64,000 nt of DNA, taken from Rhizobiaceae bacterium (GTDB lineage Bacteria; Pseudomonadota; Alphaproteobacteria; Rhizobiales; Rhizobiaceae). The notes under the pieces are model-generated. The model ran no database searches and was not told the DNA's origin. It was given only the letters and a program-made list of their open reading frames with translations. The DNA lies in NCBI GenBank assembly GCA_017644105.1, contig JAEPMD010000020.1, positions 1 to 64,000 of the forward strand, given 5' to 3'. A program made the position numbers and the translations under genes. Positions 27,319-36,678 of the stretch are shown piece by piece (within the stretch, counting starts at the first letter, position 1; each line of letters begins with the position of its first letter).

Positions 27319-29204
27319 GCTACATTATCTCGTGATTGTTGATATTCATTTTGGGCCGCTAACCGAATTGGTGCATTCTTGGCGCCATAACCTGCATAAC
27401 CGCCCCGGCGCTCAACGATTTCAAAAAAGAAGCCATTGAAAATCGGCTGACTATAGATTTGAAAATACTCGCCATCGCCTCGTCGCGAATAAAGAATATT
27501 TCCCTCTTTCATCTGATCGATCAGCTCTAGATCAAGGGCAAATTCACTCATTATTGCGGTGTAATAATTGGGCGAAATTTCTAACCTTGGGAAATTAGCT
27601 TCAGCTAAAATGGCTGACGTTTCAAAAATATTGTCGGTTGCTAATGCGATATGCTGAACGCCTGCATCGACATTGCCGGACAAAAAATTTCCAGCGAACG
27701 TATTGTTCTGAATGACACCATTGAGGTTTAAGCGAACTTCACCTTCTGGACTCTGAATTGCTTGACTTGTGATCACACCTGCAGGATCCGCAACATCAAC
27801 AATGGGCGTCTTTTCCATTTCAAATGTCGAAAGATAGTAGAGCAACCAACTTTGCATTTCATGGTGTTGCATCGTTTGTGCAATGTGGTCCACACGGCGT
27901 AAGCCGGCAGGCTGTGCCTTTGACACACTCTCGGCGCGTTCAAATTCAATATCCCAAACATGATGTAGATTTGATTTTTCATCAATGAAGTGAACGACAT
28001 TCCCGCCAACACCATTGATCGCTGGAATATCAAGCTCATTATCACCCAAAATTTGAGAAAATTTGGGTGCGCCCAGTGATGTCGCACGTTTGACCGTACC
28101 TTCAGCATCTTTCACACGCAGGCCCATATCGCAAACAATTGGACCGTATTTTTGAAATGCTTTTCCTGCAAACCCAACGGGGTCGGAATTGACAACTATA
28201 TTGATCGCACCCTGTCGCCAAAGCTCAACAGCTTTTGTTTTGTGTACCCGCTCTTTTCGAAATCGAAGAGTGGCCAGTAGATTGGTGATTTCAATCTGGC
28301 TATTTTCATCAACTGCAAACTCTATAAATTCGATGCCTGAGGCATAGACACGATCGGTCAATTCAGGCAGATCAAAATTTGCATTTGGCGTGGATTGACG
28401 AACTTCATCTAACACATTGACCAAAGCGCGATAAGCGTCCGTTGCTGAAACTGAACTCATCGACAATTCCGAGTGTTGACCCGTGCCACCAATTGACCAA
28501 ACACCCTGATAACCTCGGTTCACCAGCAGCCTGATCAATCCAGCAATGTTCAAATGGCCTTGACCAGGAAGCATGCCTTTCATCATGGGTGAAAATGGTG
28601 TGTGATACGTGTTTCGGTGAAGATCAAACAGCTTCACATGAAACACATATTTGCCATCAATATCTCGATATTTTGCTGGTCTGGACCCGTCTCCCATCAA
28701 CAACATGGAATCAAGACATAAACCCAGATGAGGATCATCAATTTGCCTGATGATTTGCTGTGCCTGCAGCGCGCATTTAATGGTCGAGGCCCAAGGCAGC
28801 GCTTGATAGGCAAGCCTTATGTTTTTCTGCGAGGCAACATTTGCAAGTTCTTTTAGATCTTCACGCAAAACATCTTCATCATCAGAAGCGTTTGGGTTTG
28901 AATTTGCCCGCATTTGCAATTGCCCAATACCTAATTGATTGAGCAGATCTAACTTTTGGTTCAGCTGGAATAATGCACGTTTTCGTTCTTCGCCGTTCGT
29001 TCCTTCAAAGCCTTCCACGGAATCAAGAGAGCGCAAAACCAAACCACGGTTCTTAGCCAGATCAACGACATCCTGAGCCGAGCCGCTAAATCCTGTGAAA
29101 TCCTTTTCAAAAAGATCGACGTTTTGGAAACCGGCTTGTGCAATTTTATCGAACTTATTGGGTAAACTGCCCGACACCATCGCTGTCGAGATCACTATAC
29201 TCAT
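27315..29204 (-). CDS. quiC: Bifunctional sugar phosphate isomerase/4-hydroxyphenylpyruvate dioxygenase-like fusion (3-dehydroshikimate dehydratase, QuiC type)
   Basis: 629 residues. An N-terminal AP-endonuclease-like barrel (about 1-270) with the metal ligands of dehydroshikimate dehydratases (LCLDSML, FHVKLFDLHR) is fused to a VOC/HPPD-like domain (about 290-610). The latter keeps a 2-His-1-Glu pattern: RRVDHIAQ, GVQHIALAT and FFFEIVERRGG. This fusion is the architecture of QuiC, which dehydrates 3-dehydroshikimate to protocatechuate in quinate and shikimate catabolism. No quinate dehydrogenase, dehydroquinase or protocatechuate dioxygenase gene is in the window, so the substrate could be a different cyclic polyhydroxy acid. 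It overlaps the genes on both sides by 4 bp. Confidence 0.82.
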   Translation of the reverse strand: MSIVISTAMVSGSLPNKFDKIAQAGFQNVDLFEKDFTGFSGSAQDVVDLAKNRGLVLRSLDSVEGFEGTNGEERKRALFQLNQKLDLLNQLGIGQLQMRANSNPNASDDEDVLREDLKELANVASQKNIRLAYQALPWASTIKCALQAQQIIRQIDDPHLGLCLDSMLLMGDGSRPAKYRDIDGKYVFHVKLFDLHRNTYHTPFSPMMKGMLPGQGHLNIAGLIRLLVNRGYQGVWSIGGTGQHSELSMSSVSATDAYRALVNVLDEVRQSTPNANFDLPELTDRVYASGIEFIEFAVDENSQIEITNLLATLRFRKERVHKTKAVELWRQGAINIVVNSDPVGFAGKAFQKYGPIVCDMGLRVKDAEGTVKRATSLGAPKFSQILGDNELDIPAINGVGGNVVHFIDEKSNLHHVWDIEFERAESVSKAQPAGLRRVDHIAQTMQHHEMQSWLLYYLSTFEMEKTPIVDVADPAGVITSQAIQSPEGEVRLNLNGVIQNNTFAGNFLSGNVDAGVQHIALATDNIFETSAILAEANFPRLEISPNYYTAIMSEFALDLELIDQMKEGNILYSRRGDGEYFQIYSQPIFNGFFFEIVERRGGYAGYGAKNAPIRLAAQNEYQQSRDNVA

Positions 29205-30496
29205 CCTTGATACCCAAACACTCTTGGCAACCAGAGAACAAGATCAGGGACCATCAACATGGTCAGCAGCGCAATCAATAAGACGGCTAGAAATGCCCAA
29301 ATCTCTTTGATGATCTCGCGCAATGGAATATCTGACACAGCATTGATCACAAACAATAAAATGCCATAGGGTGGTGTGATCAGACCAATCATTGAATTCA
29401 CCACGACAAGTACGCCAAAATGCACGAGATCAATGCCAAGTGCTTGGCAGGTTGGGATAAACAACGGCACAATGACTAGGATAATGGTTGTCGCATCCAA
29501 TATGCAGCCCAGCAATAAGATCAGCAAATTGACAAGCAAAAGAAACACAATCGGTGACATTTCAGAGCCCGCAAGAAGCGCTGAAATTGATTGCGGGATT
29601 TGCTCAGAAATTACGATGAAGTTCAGGATAAAGGCACCGCCGATTACCACGCCGACAGACGCTGATGATCTCGCGCTTTCGACAAAGACACGGTAGAGCC
29701 CCTGAACAGATATGGCACGATAAAACAAAGCTGCAAGTAGCAGAGCATAAAACGCCGCAACAGCTGCTGCCTCGGTAGGTGTCGTCACGCCACCATAAAT
29801 TCCATAAAGCAAGATGGCAGGCATTAGCAAAGCCGGAAACGCATTTGCCGTTTTACGTGGCAGTTCACGCAATGGGATCGGCGCTTCAATTGCAAACCCG
29901 CGTTTGCTCGCCAAGTAATAATTCATCGCCATGAGCACCATGCCCATCAATAGGCCCGGCAAGATACCTGCAAGGAACAATGAGCCAATGGATGCTTTTG
30001 AGACAAGCGCATACAAAACCATCGGAATTGATGGCGGTATGATCGGGCCAATTGTTGCCGAAGCCGCTGTGATCGCCGCCGCGTATCCGCGACTGTACCG
30101 CCCGTCTTTCGTCATCATTTCAATAATAATTTTGCCAATACCCGCAGCGTCAGCAACTGCAGAACCGGACATGCCAGAAAAGATAAGCGAAGCCACGACA
30201 TTCACATGACCCAACCCGCCTTTGAAGCGCCCAACTGCCGCAACACAAAAATTGAGCAATCTATCTGTAATCGAGCCTGCATTCATAATATTGGCGGCAA
30301 CAATGAATAAAGGGACAGCAAGAAGAATGGTGCTTTTATAAAAACCTTGCAGGATCTTTTCGCCTGCTAGCGCGACATCTAAACCTGCAACACCGAGATA
30401 AACCACAGACGAAAGAAGTATGGAATATCCGATTGGCGTTCCGATACCGGCCAGAAGGAAAAGCGTTAAAAGGCAGGATAATAACTCAATGCTCAT
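29201..30496 (-). CDS. dctM: TRAP transporter large permease subunit
   Basis: 431 residues with about 12 hydrophobic segments. It shows the DctM patterns GMSGSAVADAAGIGKIIIEMMTKDGR, ITAASATIGPIIPPSIPMVLYA and NSMIGLITPPYGILLFV. It is the ion-coupled channel of a TRAP importer. It overlaps dctQ upstream and the quiC-like gene downstream by 4 bp each, so importer and catabolic enzymes are co-transcribed. Confidence 0.93.
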   Translation of the reverse strand: MSIELLSCLLTLFLLAGIGTPIGYSILLSSVVYLGVAGLDVALAGEKILQGFYKSTILLAVPLFIVAANIMNAGSITDRLLNFCVAAVGRFKGGLGHVNVVASLIFSGMSGSAVADAAGIGKIIIEMMTKDGRYSRGYAAAITAASATIGPIIPPSIPMVLYALVSKASIGSLFLAGILPGLLMGMVLMAMNYYLASKRGFAIEAPIPLRELPRKTANAFPALLMPAILLYGIYGGVTTPTEAAAVAAFYALLLAALFYRAISVQGLYRVFVESARSSASVGVVIGGAFILNFIVISEQIPQSISALLAGSEMSPIVFLLLVNLLILLLGCILDATTIILVIVPLFIPTCQALGIDLVHFGVLVVVNSMIGLITPPYGILLFVINAVSDIPLREIIKEIWAFLAVLLIALLTMLMVPDLVLWLPRVFGYQG

Positions 30497-31047
30497 GACA
30501 CATCTCCCTTTTCGCTTTCAGCCGCTTTGGCTGCATCCACGGTTAATTCCAATTCGGTTTTCGGGGGGCCATTTTTAATCACATCGAAGAACTGCCAGGC
30601 ATAACGCCCGACCACGGCAAGCATGAAGACAGCATAGATGGAAAAGACATCACGCAACGGGATCTTCGCACCAGTAAACGGATTTCGAACCGTCGACGTT
30701 TTGCGTATTTTCATCCAATCGATGTAGTCCCATGTCGGCAAAAACGAATAGAGCATGCCTATAATAATCGCGAGCGCACTGAGCAGAGCGAATATCCGTC
30801 GGATTTTATAAGGCGAGGATAAATAAATGATATCGAATTTAACGTGATGCTGGTCGTGTACAATGAACGCACAGCTGAAGAAAATTACCCACACCCACAA
30901 GATGCCAATAAGCTCTAATGTCCATCCTGCGGGAGTGAAGAAATAACGCAGAACGATCTGTAATAAAAATGTGACAAAGATTGCTGCCAGCATGCCGCCA
31001 GCAATCGCTTCGGCCAGACGGGAGAATGTTTTCATCAAAGATTGCAT
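30493..31047 (-). CDS. dctQ: TRAP transporter small permease subunit
   Basis: 184 residues with four membrane spans. The LRYFFTPAGWTLELIGILWVWVIFFSCAFIVHDQHHVKFD stretch is typical of DctQ. The ATG at 31047 has GGGGAG at a good distance. It bridges the binding protein and DctM. Confidence 0.9.
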   Translation of the reverse strand: MQSLMKTFSRLAEAIAGGMLAAIFVTFLLQIVLRYFFTPAGWTLELIGILWVWVIFFSCAFIVHDQHHVKFDIIYLSSPYKIRRIFALLSALAIIIGMLYSFLPTWDYIDWMKIRKTSTVRNPFTGAKIPLRDVFSIYAVFMLAVVGRYAWQFFDVIKNGPPKTELELTVDAAKAAESEKGDVS

Positions 31048-31073
31048 CACTATTCTCCCCTCCGGATTACGGC

Positions 31074-32084
31074 TTAGTTGCCAAGCGCGTTGATCTGATC
31101 AAGAACACCTTCAGGCCATGTGGCAGCGAACTCGCTATCAAGATACATAGACTGAACTTGGTTGCGGAACGCAGCCAGATCAGGCTCATAGACTGACATG
31201 CCCTGCTCTTCTAAGAATGCAACTAGCTCACCCTCTAGTTTCAGCTGCTTTTGGCGACCAGATTCTGCTGCCGCATCAGCGGCTGCTTGTACTTTTGCCT
31301 GCTGATCAGCTGACATCTTGTCCCAAGTCGCTTTTGAGATCGCGATGTAGTTAAGGTCAACAAGGTGAGATGTAAGAATGATCTGATTTGTTACTTCAAA
31401 GAACTTCGCATCCACAACAGTCGGCAGCGGGTTGTCTTGCCCATCTACAGAACCAGTTGAAAGCGCAGTATATACTTCTGAGAATGCCATTGGTGTTGGC
31501 GCTGCACCCAATGCTTTGCCCAGGAACTGCCAAGCATCTGTGCCTGGCATACGCAGGTTAACACCTGCAAGATCTGCCGGTGTAGTGACAGTCAATTCAT
31601 CTTTGCTTTGACGCAAGTTCACCTGACGACGACCAAGATACATCACTGACAAAAGCTTTACGCCAAGTTCGTCTTCAACCTTTGCTTTGAAAGGGTCCAT
31701 CAATGGATCATTGAACACTGCCACTTGGTGAGCTGCATCTTGGTGCACATATCCAGCGGTAAAAATTGAAAACTCTGGAAAGAACTGTGCAAGCTCTTGT
31801 GCAGATGTGATGGACATTTCCAGATTGCCGCGGCTGATCGCATCGAGCTCAGTTCCCTGCGCAAAAATGGTACCGTTATAACTTGGCTCATAGCTGGCAA
31901 AATCTGCCACAGCAGGCGCAAAGACTTCGGCCATCGCCACAGAACGTTGATCTGTCTCTGAACCAGATGTTGCCATGCGCAATTGCAATTTATCCATTGC
32001 AAATCCAGCTGTTGTTGACGCGATTGCGACACCAGCCGCGAGAGCAGCAGACAAAACGTGTCTGCGGTTGAGTTTCAATTTCAT
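31074..32084 (-). CDS. dctP: TRAP transporter substrate-binding protein
   Basis: 336 residues. The N-terminus MKLKLNRRHVLSAALAAGVAIASTTAGFA is a signal peptide with a paired-arginine start that could use the Tat or Sec route. The mature part shows DctP features: the ligand-gripping arginine region VNLRMPGTDAWQFLGKALGAAPTPMAFSEVYTALSTGSVDGQDNPLPTV. Such proteins bind organic acids. It is the first gene of the long operon read down to 23465, with GGGAGG before the start and the 19-bp palindrome about 80 bp upstream. Confidence 0.92.
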   Translation of the reverse strand: MKLKLNRRHVLSAALAAGVAIASTTAGFAMDKLQLRMATSGSETDQRSVAMAEVFAPAVADFASYEPSYNGTIFAQGTELDAISRGNLEMSITSAQELAQFFPEFSIFTAGYVHQDAAHQVAVFNDPLMDPFKAKVEDELGVKLLSVMYLGRRQVNLRQSKDELTVTTPADLAGVNLRMPGTDAWQFLGKALGAAPTPMAFSEVYTALSTGSVDGQDNPLPTVVDAKFFEVTNQIILTSHLVDLNYIAISKATWDKMSADQQAKVQAAADAAAESGRQKQLKLEGELVAFLEEQGMSVYEPDLAAFRNQVQSMYLDSEFAATWPEGVLDQINALGN

Positions 32085-32164
32085 AGTTTCCTCCCAGAAT
32101 GATGGTTTGAAATAAATCTCGAGCCAAACCTTATCGTATTTTTTTCATTATGCAATATATTTTT

Positions 32165-32183
32165 AAAAATATCTGATATTTTT
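32165..32183. promoter_or_regulatory. GntR-type operator palindrome, copy 2
   Basis: AAAAATATC-T-GATATTTTT is a 19-bp perfect inverted repeat with the same 9-bp arms as the site at 23414-23432; only the central base differs. It lies between the third Gfo/Idh gene and dctP, in position to control the TRAP-catabolic operon. Confidence 0.72.
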
Positions 32184-32200
32184 GATAAAAACAGAAATAC

Positions 32201-33298
32201 TTATATTGCTGTCGCCATCTGCTCATCGTCACTCATATGTGAATTCAGTGGAGATATATCATTGATATTTATAGACGAATTAGATTGCGCAGCGGTTGAA
32301 ATTGCTTCGACAACTTGAAGTGTCTTCAAGCCTTCCAATCCGGTGACCAACGGTTCTTCAACACCTTTAATCACATTTGCGAAATGAATTATCTGATTAT
32401 CCAAGGGATCTGACGCATCCCGAGGAATGGATGTTGCTGTTATTGGCGTCCACCAATCACGCGCGTTACCATGCTTCCAAATTGTCAAATCAGGCACGGA
32501 TAGTGATCCATGCGACCCGCCAAATTTATAGCAGCTTTCGTTGGTGCGCGGATAAATCGGATATTCGCCTGATGTATGCTCCCAACTCCAGGGGGCGACA
32601 ATGGAATCAGACACCGTCACAGTGCCAACGGCACCATTGTCAAAAGAGAGCAACACGGATGCAACATCCTCATTTTCAAACCCCCGCCGAGAAGGTGAAG
32701 ATTGCGCTTGTACACTCACAATTTCCCCGCATAAATATCGGATCAAATCAATATCATGCACCAGATTGACGGATATGGGGCCGGCGCCATGAAGCTTTCG
32801 CCACGGGGCTTCATCAAAATAATGGTCTGGCTTATAGAACCAACAATTGGCATGAACGGCGCGGACCTCGCCAATTTCACCATTTGAAATAAGTTCATGC
32901 GCTTTTTGGATCAAAGGATTATGCCGCCGATGGTGTCCGACGAGCAAAGATACATGATTGGCATCTGCCAAATTAACCAGCTCAAGCGCCTCTAATGACG
33001 AATTGGCAAGCGGCTTTTCAATGAGCACGGGAATGCCTGCATTCACAACAGCCCTCCCCAATTCGATGTGGCTCGGAGTGGGCGTTGCAATGATAACGCC
33101 ATCCACCTTGGTTCCGTTCAACAACGCATCAACATTGTCAAAACATGGCACGTTAAACTCTTGCTCAATCGGCAGCTTTTTTGCGGACGGCTCAACCAGT
33201 CCAATGAGTTTGACACCCCTTAAACGCTTAATCGCATTGGCGTGACGCTTGCCAACCAAACCAACACCGACGACAGCCAATTTTACCAAGTCATCCAT
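32201..33298 (-). CDS. Gfo/Idh/MocA-family oxidoreductase (third of three)
   Basis: About 365 residues from MDDLVKLAVVGVGLVGKRHANAI. An alternative ATG at 33331 would add 11 residues. The Rossmann motif and the lysine motif IEKPLANSSLEAL are intact, as is HDIDLIRYLCGEI in the C-terminal domain. It is a pyridine-nucleotide-dependent dehydrogenase of a polyol-type substrate, resembling inositol-dehydrogenase-type members. It is divergent from the GntR gene and separate from the TRAP operon, with its own promoter region carrying a degenerate operator. Confidence 0.82.
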   Translation of the reverse strand: MDDLVKLAVVGVGLVGKRHANAIKRLRGVKLIGLVEPSAKKLPIEQEFNVPCFDNVDALLNGTKVDGVIIATPTPSHIELGRAVVNAGIPVLIEKPLANSSLEALELVNLADANHVSLLVGHHRRHNPLIQKAHELISNGEIGEVRAVHANCWFYKPDHYFDEAPWRKLHGAGPISVNLVHDIDLIRYLCGEIVSVQAQSSPSRRGFENEDVASVLLSFDNGAVGTVTVSDSIVAPWSWEHTSGEYPIYPRTNESCYKFGGSHGSLSVPDLTIWKHGNARDWWTPITATSIPRDASDPLDNQIIHFANVIKGVEEPLVTGLEGLKTLQVVEAISTAAQSNSSININDISPLNSHMSDDEQMATAI

Positions 33299-33364
33299 CA
33301 ACAGAACCCATTTCGTTATTTTATCAAACATAAGCGTCCATTAGCATTAATAACGTAGATTCAC

Positions 33365-33383
33365 AATAATATATGATATTTTT
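33365..33383. promoter_or_regulatory. Degenerate GntR-type operator, copy 3
   Basis: AATAATATA-T-GATATTTTT keeps the right arm of copies 1 and 2 exactly and matches 7 of 9 bases of the left arm. It lies between the divergent Gfo/Idh and GntR genes, as expected for autoregulation. It is weaker evidence alone and persuasive only with the other two copies. Confidence 0.5.
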
Positions 33384-33473
33384 TATTTTATCAGATTTAT
33401 TTAAATATTGTTGTTCATATGATAATTTGATATCTCTTGAGAGAATTCTCGAGAAAATATAGTTGTCCAGCGC

Positions 33474-34142
33474 ATGAACAAGCATATCAATACGGTCGGA
33501 TCAAATACCTATCAGCGGATTAAACACGACATTATTTATGGCGAGCTTGAGCCAGGTACCAAGCTCAAACTTGATGGCTTGAAAACCCGTTATGCCGCAA
33601 GCCTTTCCACTTTGCGAGAAATGCTCAGCCGCTTGGCCAGCGAGGGTTTTGTGGCTGCAGAAGAACAGCGCGGGTTCTTTGTTACGCCCGTATCTCGAGA
33701 GGACCTGATTGAAATCACCAATCTGCGTGTGTTGTTGGAATGTTCGGCCGTTAAAGAATCAATAGAGAATGGCGATACCGACTGGGAAGGTAATTTAGTT
33801 GCCGCGCATCACAAGCTTCATCTGATGGAGCAAAAAATGCTCAACGGTGATGAAACCGAAAAAGAAACCTGGAAGCGATATGATGGCGAATTTCATCTTG
33901 CGATGATACAGGCCTGCAATTCCAAAAACCTCTTGGATATCCACGCTACAATTTACGATAAATATTTGCGCTACCAAATGCTGGTTCTCACCTATCGCGG
34001 TCAGGAAGCCGTTGATGAACATAAGGCCATGTTTGATGCGGCTCTGGCACGCGACGCTAAACTAGCTCAGGAGCTGTTAGAAAAACATATCCGCAAAGGC
34101 GTTGAACATACATTGGAAAAGATATTTTCAGTGGATGAGTAA
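33474..34142 (+). CDS. GntR-family transcriptional regulator with FCD effector domain
   Basis: 222 residues. The N-terminal winged helix includes TYQRIKHDIIYGELEPGTKLKLDGLKTRYAASLSTLREMLSRLASEGFV. The C-terminal all-helical FCD domain (about 80-215) has the usual metal-site histidines in YDGEFHLAMI, VDEHKAMFDA and LLEKHIRKG. It likely senses the imported substrate or a pathway intermediate. Three matching palindromes near the island's promoters fit it as the local repressor. Confidence 0.92.
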   Translation: MNKHINTVGSNTYQRIKHDIIYGELEPGTKLKLDGLKTRYAASLSTLREMLSRLASEGFVAAEEQRGFFVTPVSREDLIEITNLRVLLECSAVKESIENGDTDWEGNLVAAHHKLHLMEQKMLNGDETEKETWKRYDGEFHLAMIQACNSKNLLDIHATIYDKYLRYQMLVLTYRGQEAVDEHKAMFDAALARDAKLAQELLEKHIRKGVEHTLEKIFSVDE

Positions 34143-34297
34143 TAGCTGAAAACTTAAAACGTTTGAAACTAAAGAGGCTCTTCAGAGCGACACTTTTTGT
34201 CCTGGGAAACGTGCATTTCCACCTCCCCTCTTTACGACTGTTGTGCAATATCATTCAAACCTCCCGAAATCCGTAGACCAAAAACGAAGATTTATAC

Positions 34298-34621
34298 TCA
34301 GTGCGAAATCATCCAGGGTCTCGCTGACGGAAATGATTTACTGCCATCCGGCCTGTGCAATGCTTTACGGTTTGGTTTCGCCCCATTTTTGCCCGCAGGA
34401 CCATGACTGGACAACTTTTTTGGTCCATCGGATGATCGTTCATTGACACCATGCGCACGACGAACACCAGGATCTAAAGTTGAGACGAAAGGGACGGAAT
34501 GAATGACACGCGGAGAAATCTTACCGCATTCTGTACAGGAGCAAGGGTCAGCTGATGCGCTCATAGGGGCTATAGATTGAAAGATACCGCAATCTTCACA
34601 TTCATATTCATATACCGGCAT
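34298..34621 (-). CDS. fmdB: FmdB-family zinc-ribbon protein
   Basis: 107 residues from MPVYEYECEDCG, with GGAA upstream. The four zinc-ligand cysteines are in the pairs CEDC and CTEC. The tail is basic and low in complexity. FmdB was described as a regulatory protein of the formamidase operon. It is the last gene here, after fmdA. Confidence 0.88.
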   Translation of the reverse strand: MPVYEYECEDCGIFQSIAPMSASADPCSCTECGKISPRVIHSVPFVSTLDPGVRRAHGVNERSSDGPKKLSSHGPAGKNGAKPNRKALHRPDGSKSFPSARPWMISH

Positions 34622-34719
34622 GCTGTTTCCTTTAAAAATCTTTTTGAGGCTGCTATCGACATGCCCCACCCAATGTAAATTTTGACCAGGACATGCCATT
34701 TTTGGATTGGTTGTATGAT

Positions 34720-35949
34720 TTAGAGGTCTGGGGCCACTGGTATATCAATTGAACCATCGAGATACTTCGTTGGCCCATCTGGACCAGGCATAAGATCGCC
34801 TTCAAAAATATCTGTTGGCAACCAGAGGGTTGCGCACGCATTTGGGTAATCCACAATACCTGATACATGTCCCTGCACCGGTGCTGTGCCTAAAATGGCT
34901 AAGCCTTGCTCTCGTGAATAGCCAAACTTGGTCATATAATTGATCGCGTTCAAACAAGCCTGACGATAGGCTTCGGTCATATCCACATAATGTTGATTAT
35001 CATTTTCATCAACAGAAATACCCTCAAAGATCAAATAATCATCATATTTTGGCGTGATCGGAGATGGTTTGAACATCGGGTTCTTTACACCATATTTTGA
35101 AATACCATCTTTGATAATATTGACCTTAACATGAAGCCAACTCGCCATCTCAATCCCGCCACAGAAGGTGATTTCACCATCACCCTGGCTGAAATGCGTA
35201 TCACCCATGGAAAGACCGCCACCTTCAACATAAACAGGGAAGTAACAAACCGAACCACGGCTAAGATCTTTAATATCACAATTACCGCCGTTTTCGCGCG
35301 GTGGCAAAGTCCGAGCCGCTTCCGCAGCTGCGGCCATGCGAGCATCTCCGGTCATCTTACCCATATGGGCTGCCTGAGTATTTGGCAATTCAGCCAATGC
35401 CGGCACACGAGTTGGATTGGTGTCAAATAGCGCTTTCTCACGCGCATTCCAAGCGTCCAACATCTTCCGATCGGGCAAGGTTCCGATCAAACCAGGGTGA
35501 ATAAGCCCAGCATAACGTACGCCCGGAACATGGCGGGATGTTGTGAACATCCCTTCAAAATCCCAAATTGACTTTTGAGCGGTAGGGAATTGCTCTTGCA
35601 AGAAGCCTCCACCATTGTTTTTCGAGAAGACACCATTAAAGCCCCAAAGGCTGCGATTTAAAGGGCCAACATCCAATAATTCCACCACCAAAAGATCGCC
35701 AGGCTGAGCACCTTTAACGCCGATTGGACCGGATAGGTAATGGACTTGTGGCAATTCAACATCGCGCACATCAGAGGCATCATCGTTGTTCTTAATTTGG
35801 CTACCTGTCCAATCATAAGCTTCAACGATGAAATCATCTCCTGGCTCCACCCACTCAACAATTGGGATATCGGGATGCCACCGGTTGTGAATTTTCTCAT
35901 TATTATGGGGTGAATCGTCCAAATCGACTTTAATCAATATATCAGCCAT
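34720..35949 (-). CDS. fmdA: Formamidase (acetamidase/formamidase family)
   Basis: 409 residues from MADILIKVDLD, with GGAG 8 bp upstream; an ATG two codons earlier is too close to it. The length and stretches such as FIVEAYDWTGSQIKND, VHYLSGPIGVKGAQPGDLLVVELLDVGP, GDTHFSQGDGEITFCGGIEM and DYPNACATLWLPTDIFE are those of FmdA. It hydrolyses formamide or short amides to ammonia and the acid in the cytoplasm. Adjacent urea/amide ABC genes and fmdB match the fmd operon of methylotrophs. Confidence 0.93.
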   Translation of the reverse strand: MADILIKVDLDDSPHNNEKIHNRWHPDIPIVEWVEPGDDFIVEAYDWTGSQIKNNDDASDVRDVELPQVHYLSGPIGVKGAQPGDLLVVELLDVGPLNRSLWGFNGVFSKNNGGGFLQEQFPTAQKSIWDFEGMFTTSRHVPGVRYAGLIHPGLIGTLPDRKMLDAWNAREKALFDTNPTRVPALAELPNTQAAHMGKMTGDARMAAAAEAARTLPPRENGGNCDIKDLSRGSVCYFPVYVEGGGLSMGDTHFSQGDGEITFCGGIEMASWLHVKVNIIKDGISKYGVKNPMFKPSPITPKYDDYLIFEGISVDENDNQHYVDMTEAYRQACLNAINYMTKFGYSREQGLAILGTAPVQGHVSGIVDYPNACATLWLPTDIFEGDLMPGPDGPTKYLDGSIDIPVAPDL

Positions 35950-35978
35950 GACCATTTCTCCTTTGGTTTTATTTGGTG

Positions 35979-36671
35979 TTAGACGGACAGAAATGCCGAC
36001 ACTTTGTCGGCATCAATGTTTTCTCTCGGCGCCTCGTGAACAAACTCACCGTTCTCGATCACCAAAACGCGATCAGCTATATCAAGGGCAAAACTCAACA
36101 CTTGCTCTGAAACGATGATTGATAAGCCGCGCTCATCACGGATCTTGCGTAATGTTTTAGCCATGTCCTTGATGATTGAAGGCTGGATGCCTTCGGTAGG
36201 TTCATCCAACAGCAAAACCTTCGGATTGGATGCCAGCGCACGGGCTATGGCGAGTTGTTGCTGTTGTCCGCCAGAGAGGTTTCCACCACGTCGCGATTTC
36301 ATCTCAAGCAGAACAGGAAACAGTTCATATATATCGTTGGGAACTTTCGTTTTGCCCGTCACCGTAAGGCCCGTTTCAATATTCTCTTTCACCGTCATAG
36401 TTGAGAAAATCATCCGGCCTTGCGGCACAAAGGCCATCCCCTGCTCCACACGCTGGTAGCTTTCTTTTTGCTCAATTGGATCGTTATCGAGACGGATCGC
36501 ACCTTGGCTTGATGGGACAATGCCCATCAAAGACTTCATAAGCGTTGTTTTCCCCATGCCATTGCGCCCCATCACGGCGACAATTTCGTTTGGCTTTACA
36601 TCCAAACTAACCCCATGAATGGCTTCACTCTGGCCGTATGACACGCGTAAATTCTCAATCGACAACATCAT
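35979..36671 (-). CDS. urtE: Urea/short-chain amide ABC transporter ATP-binding protein UrtE
   Basis: 230 residues. Walker A is GRNGMGKTT, the signature is LSGGQQQQLAIARA, and Walker B is VLLLDEPTEGIQPSII. The TEGIQPSII ending after Walker B marks the UrtE/LivF subgroup. It lies 8 bp after urtD. FmdDEF and Urt transporters cannot be told apart here, so the substrate may be urea or formamide. Confidence 0.92.
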   Translation of the reverse strand: MMLSIENLRVSYGQSEAIHGVSLDVKPNEIVAVMGRNGMGKTTLMKSLMGIVPSSQGAIRLDNDPIEQKESYQRVEQGMAFVPQGRMIFSTMTVKENIETGLTVTGKTKVPNDIYELFPVLLEMKSRRGGNLSGGQQQQLAIARALASNPKVLLLDEPTEGIQPSIIKDMAKTLRKIRDERGLSIIVSEQVLSFALDIADRVLVIENGEFVHEAPRENIDADKVSAFLSV

Positions 36672-36678
36672 GTTCTCC

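Noticed and set aside
19237-33298. The island as an inositol catabolic (iol) cluster
   Set aside because: Gfo/Idh, a TIM-barrel isomerase and a ThDP enzyme are shared with iol, but no IolB, IolC or IolA is present, and QuiC-type and citryl-CoA-lyase-like proteins do not belong to that pathway.
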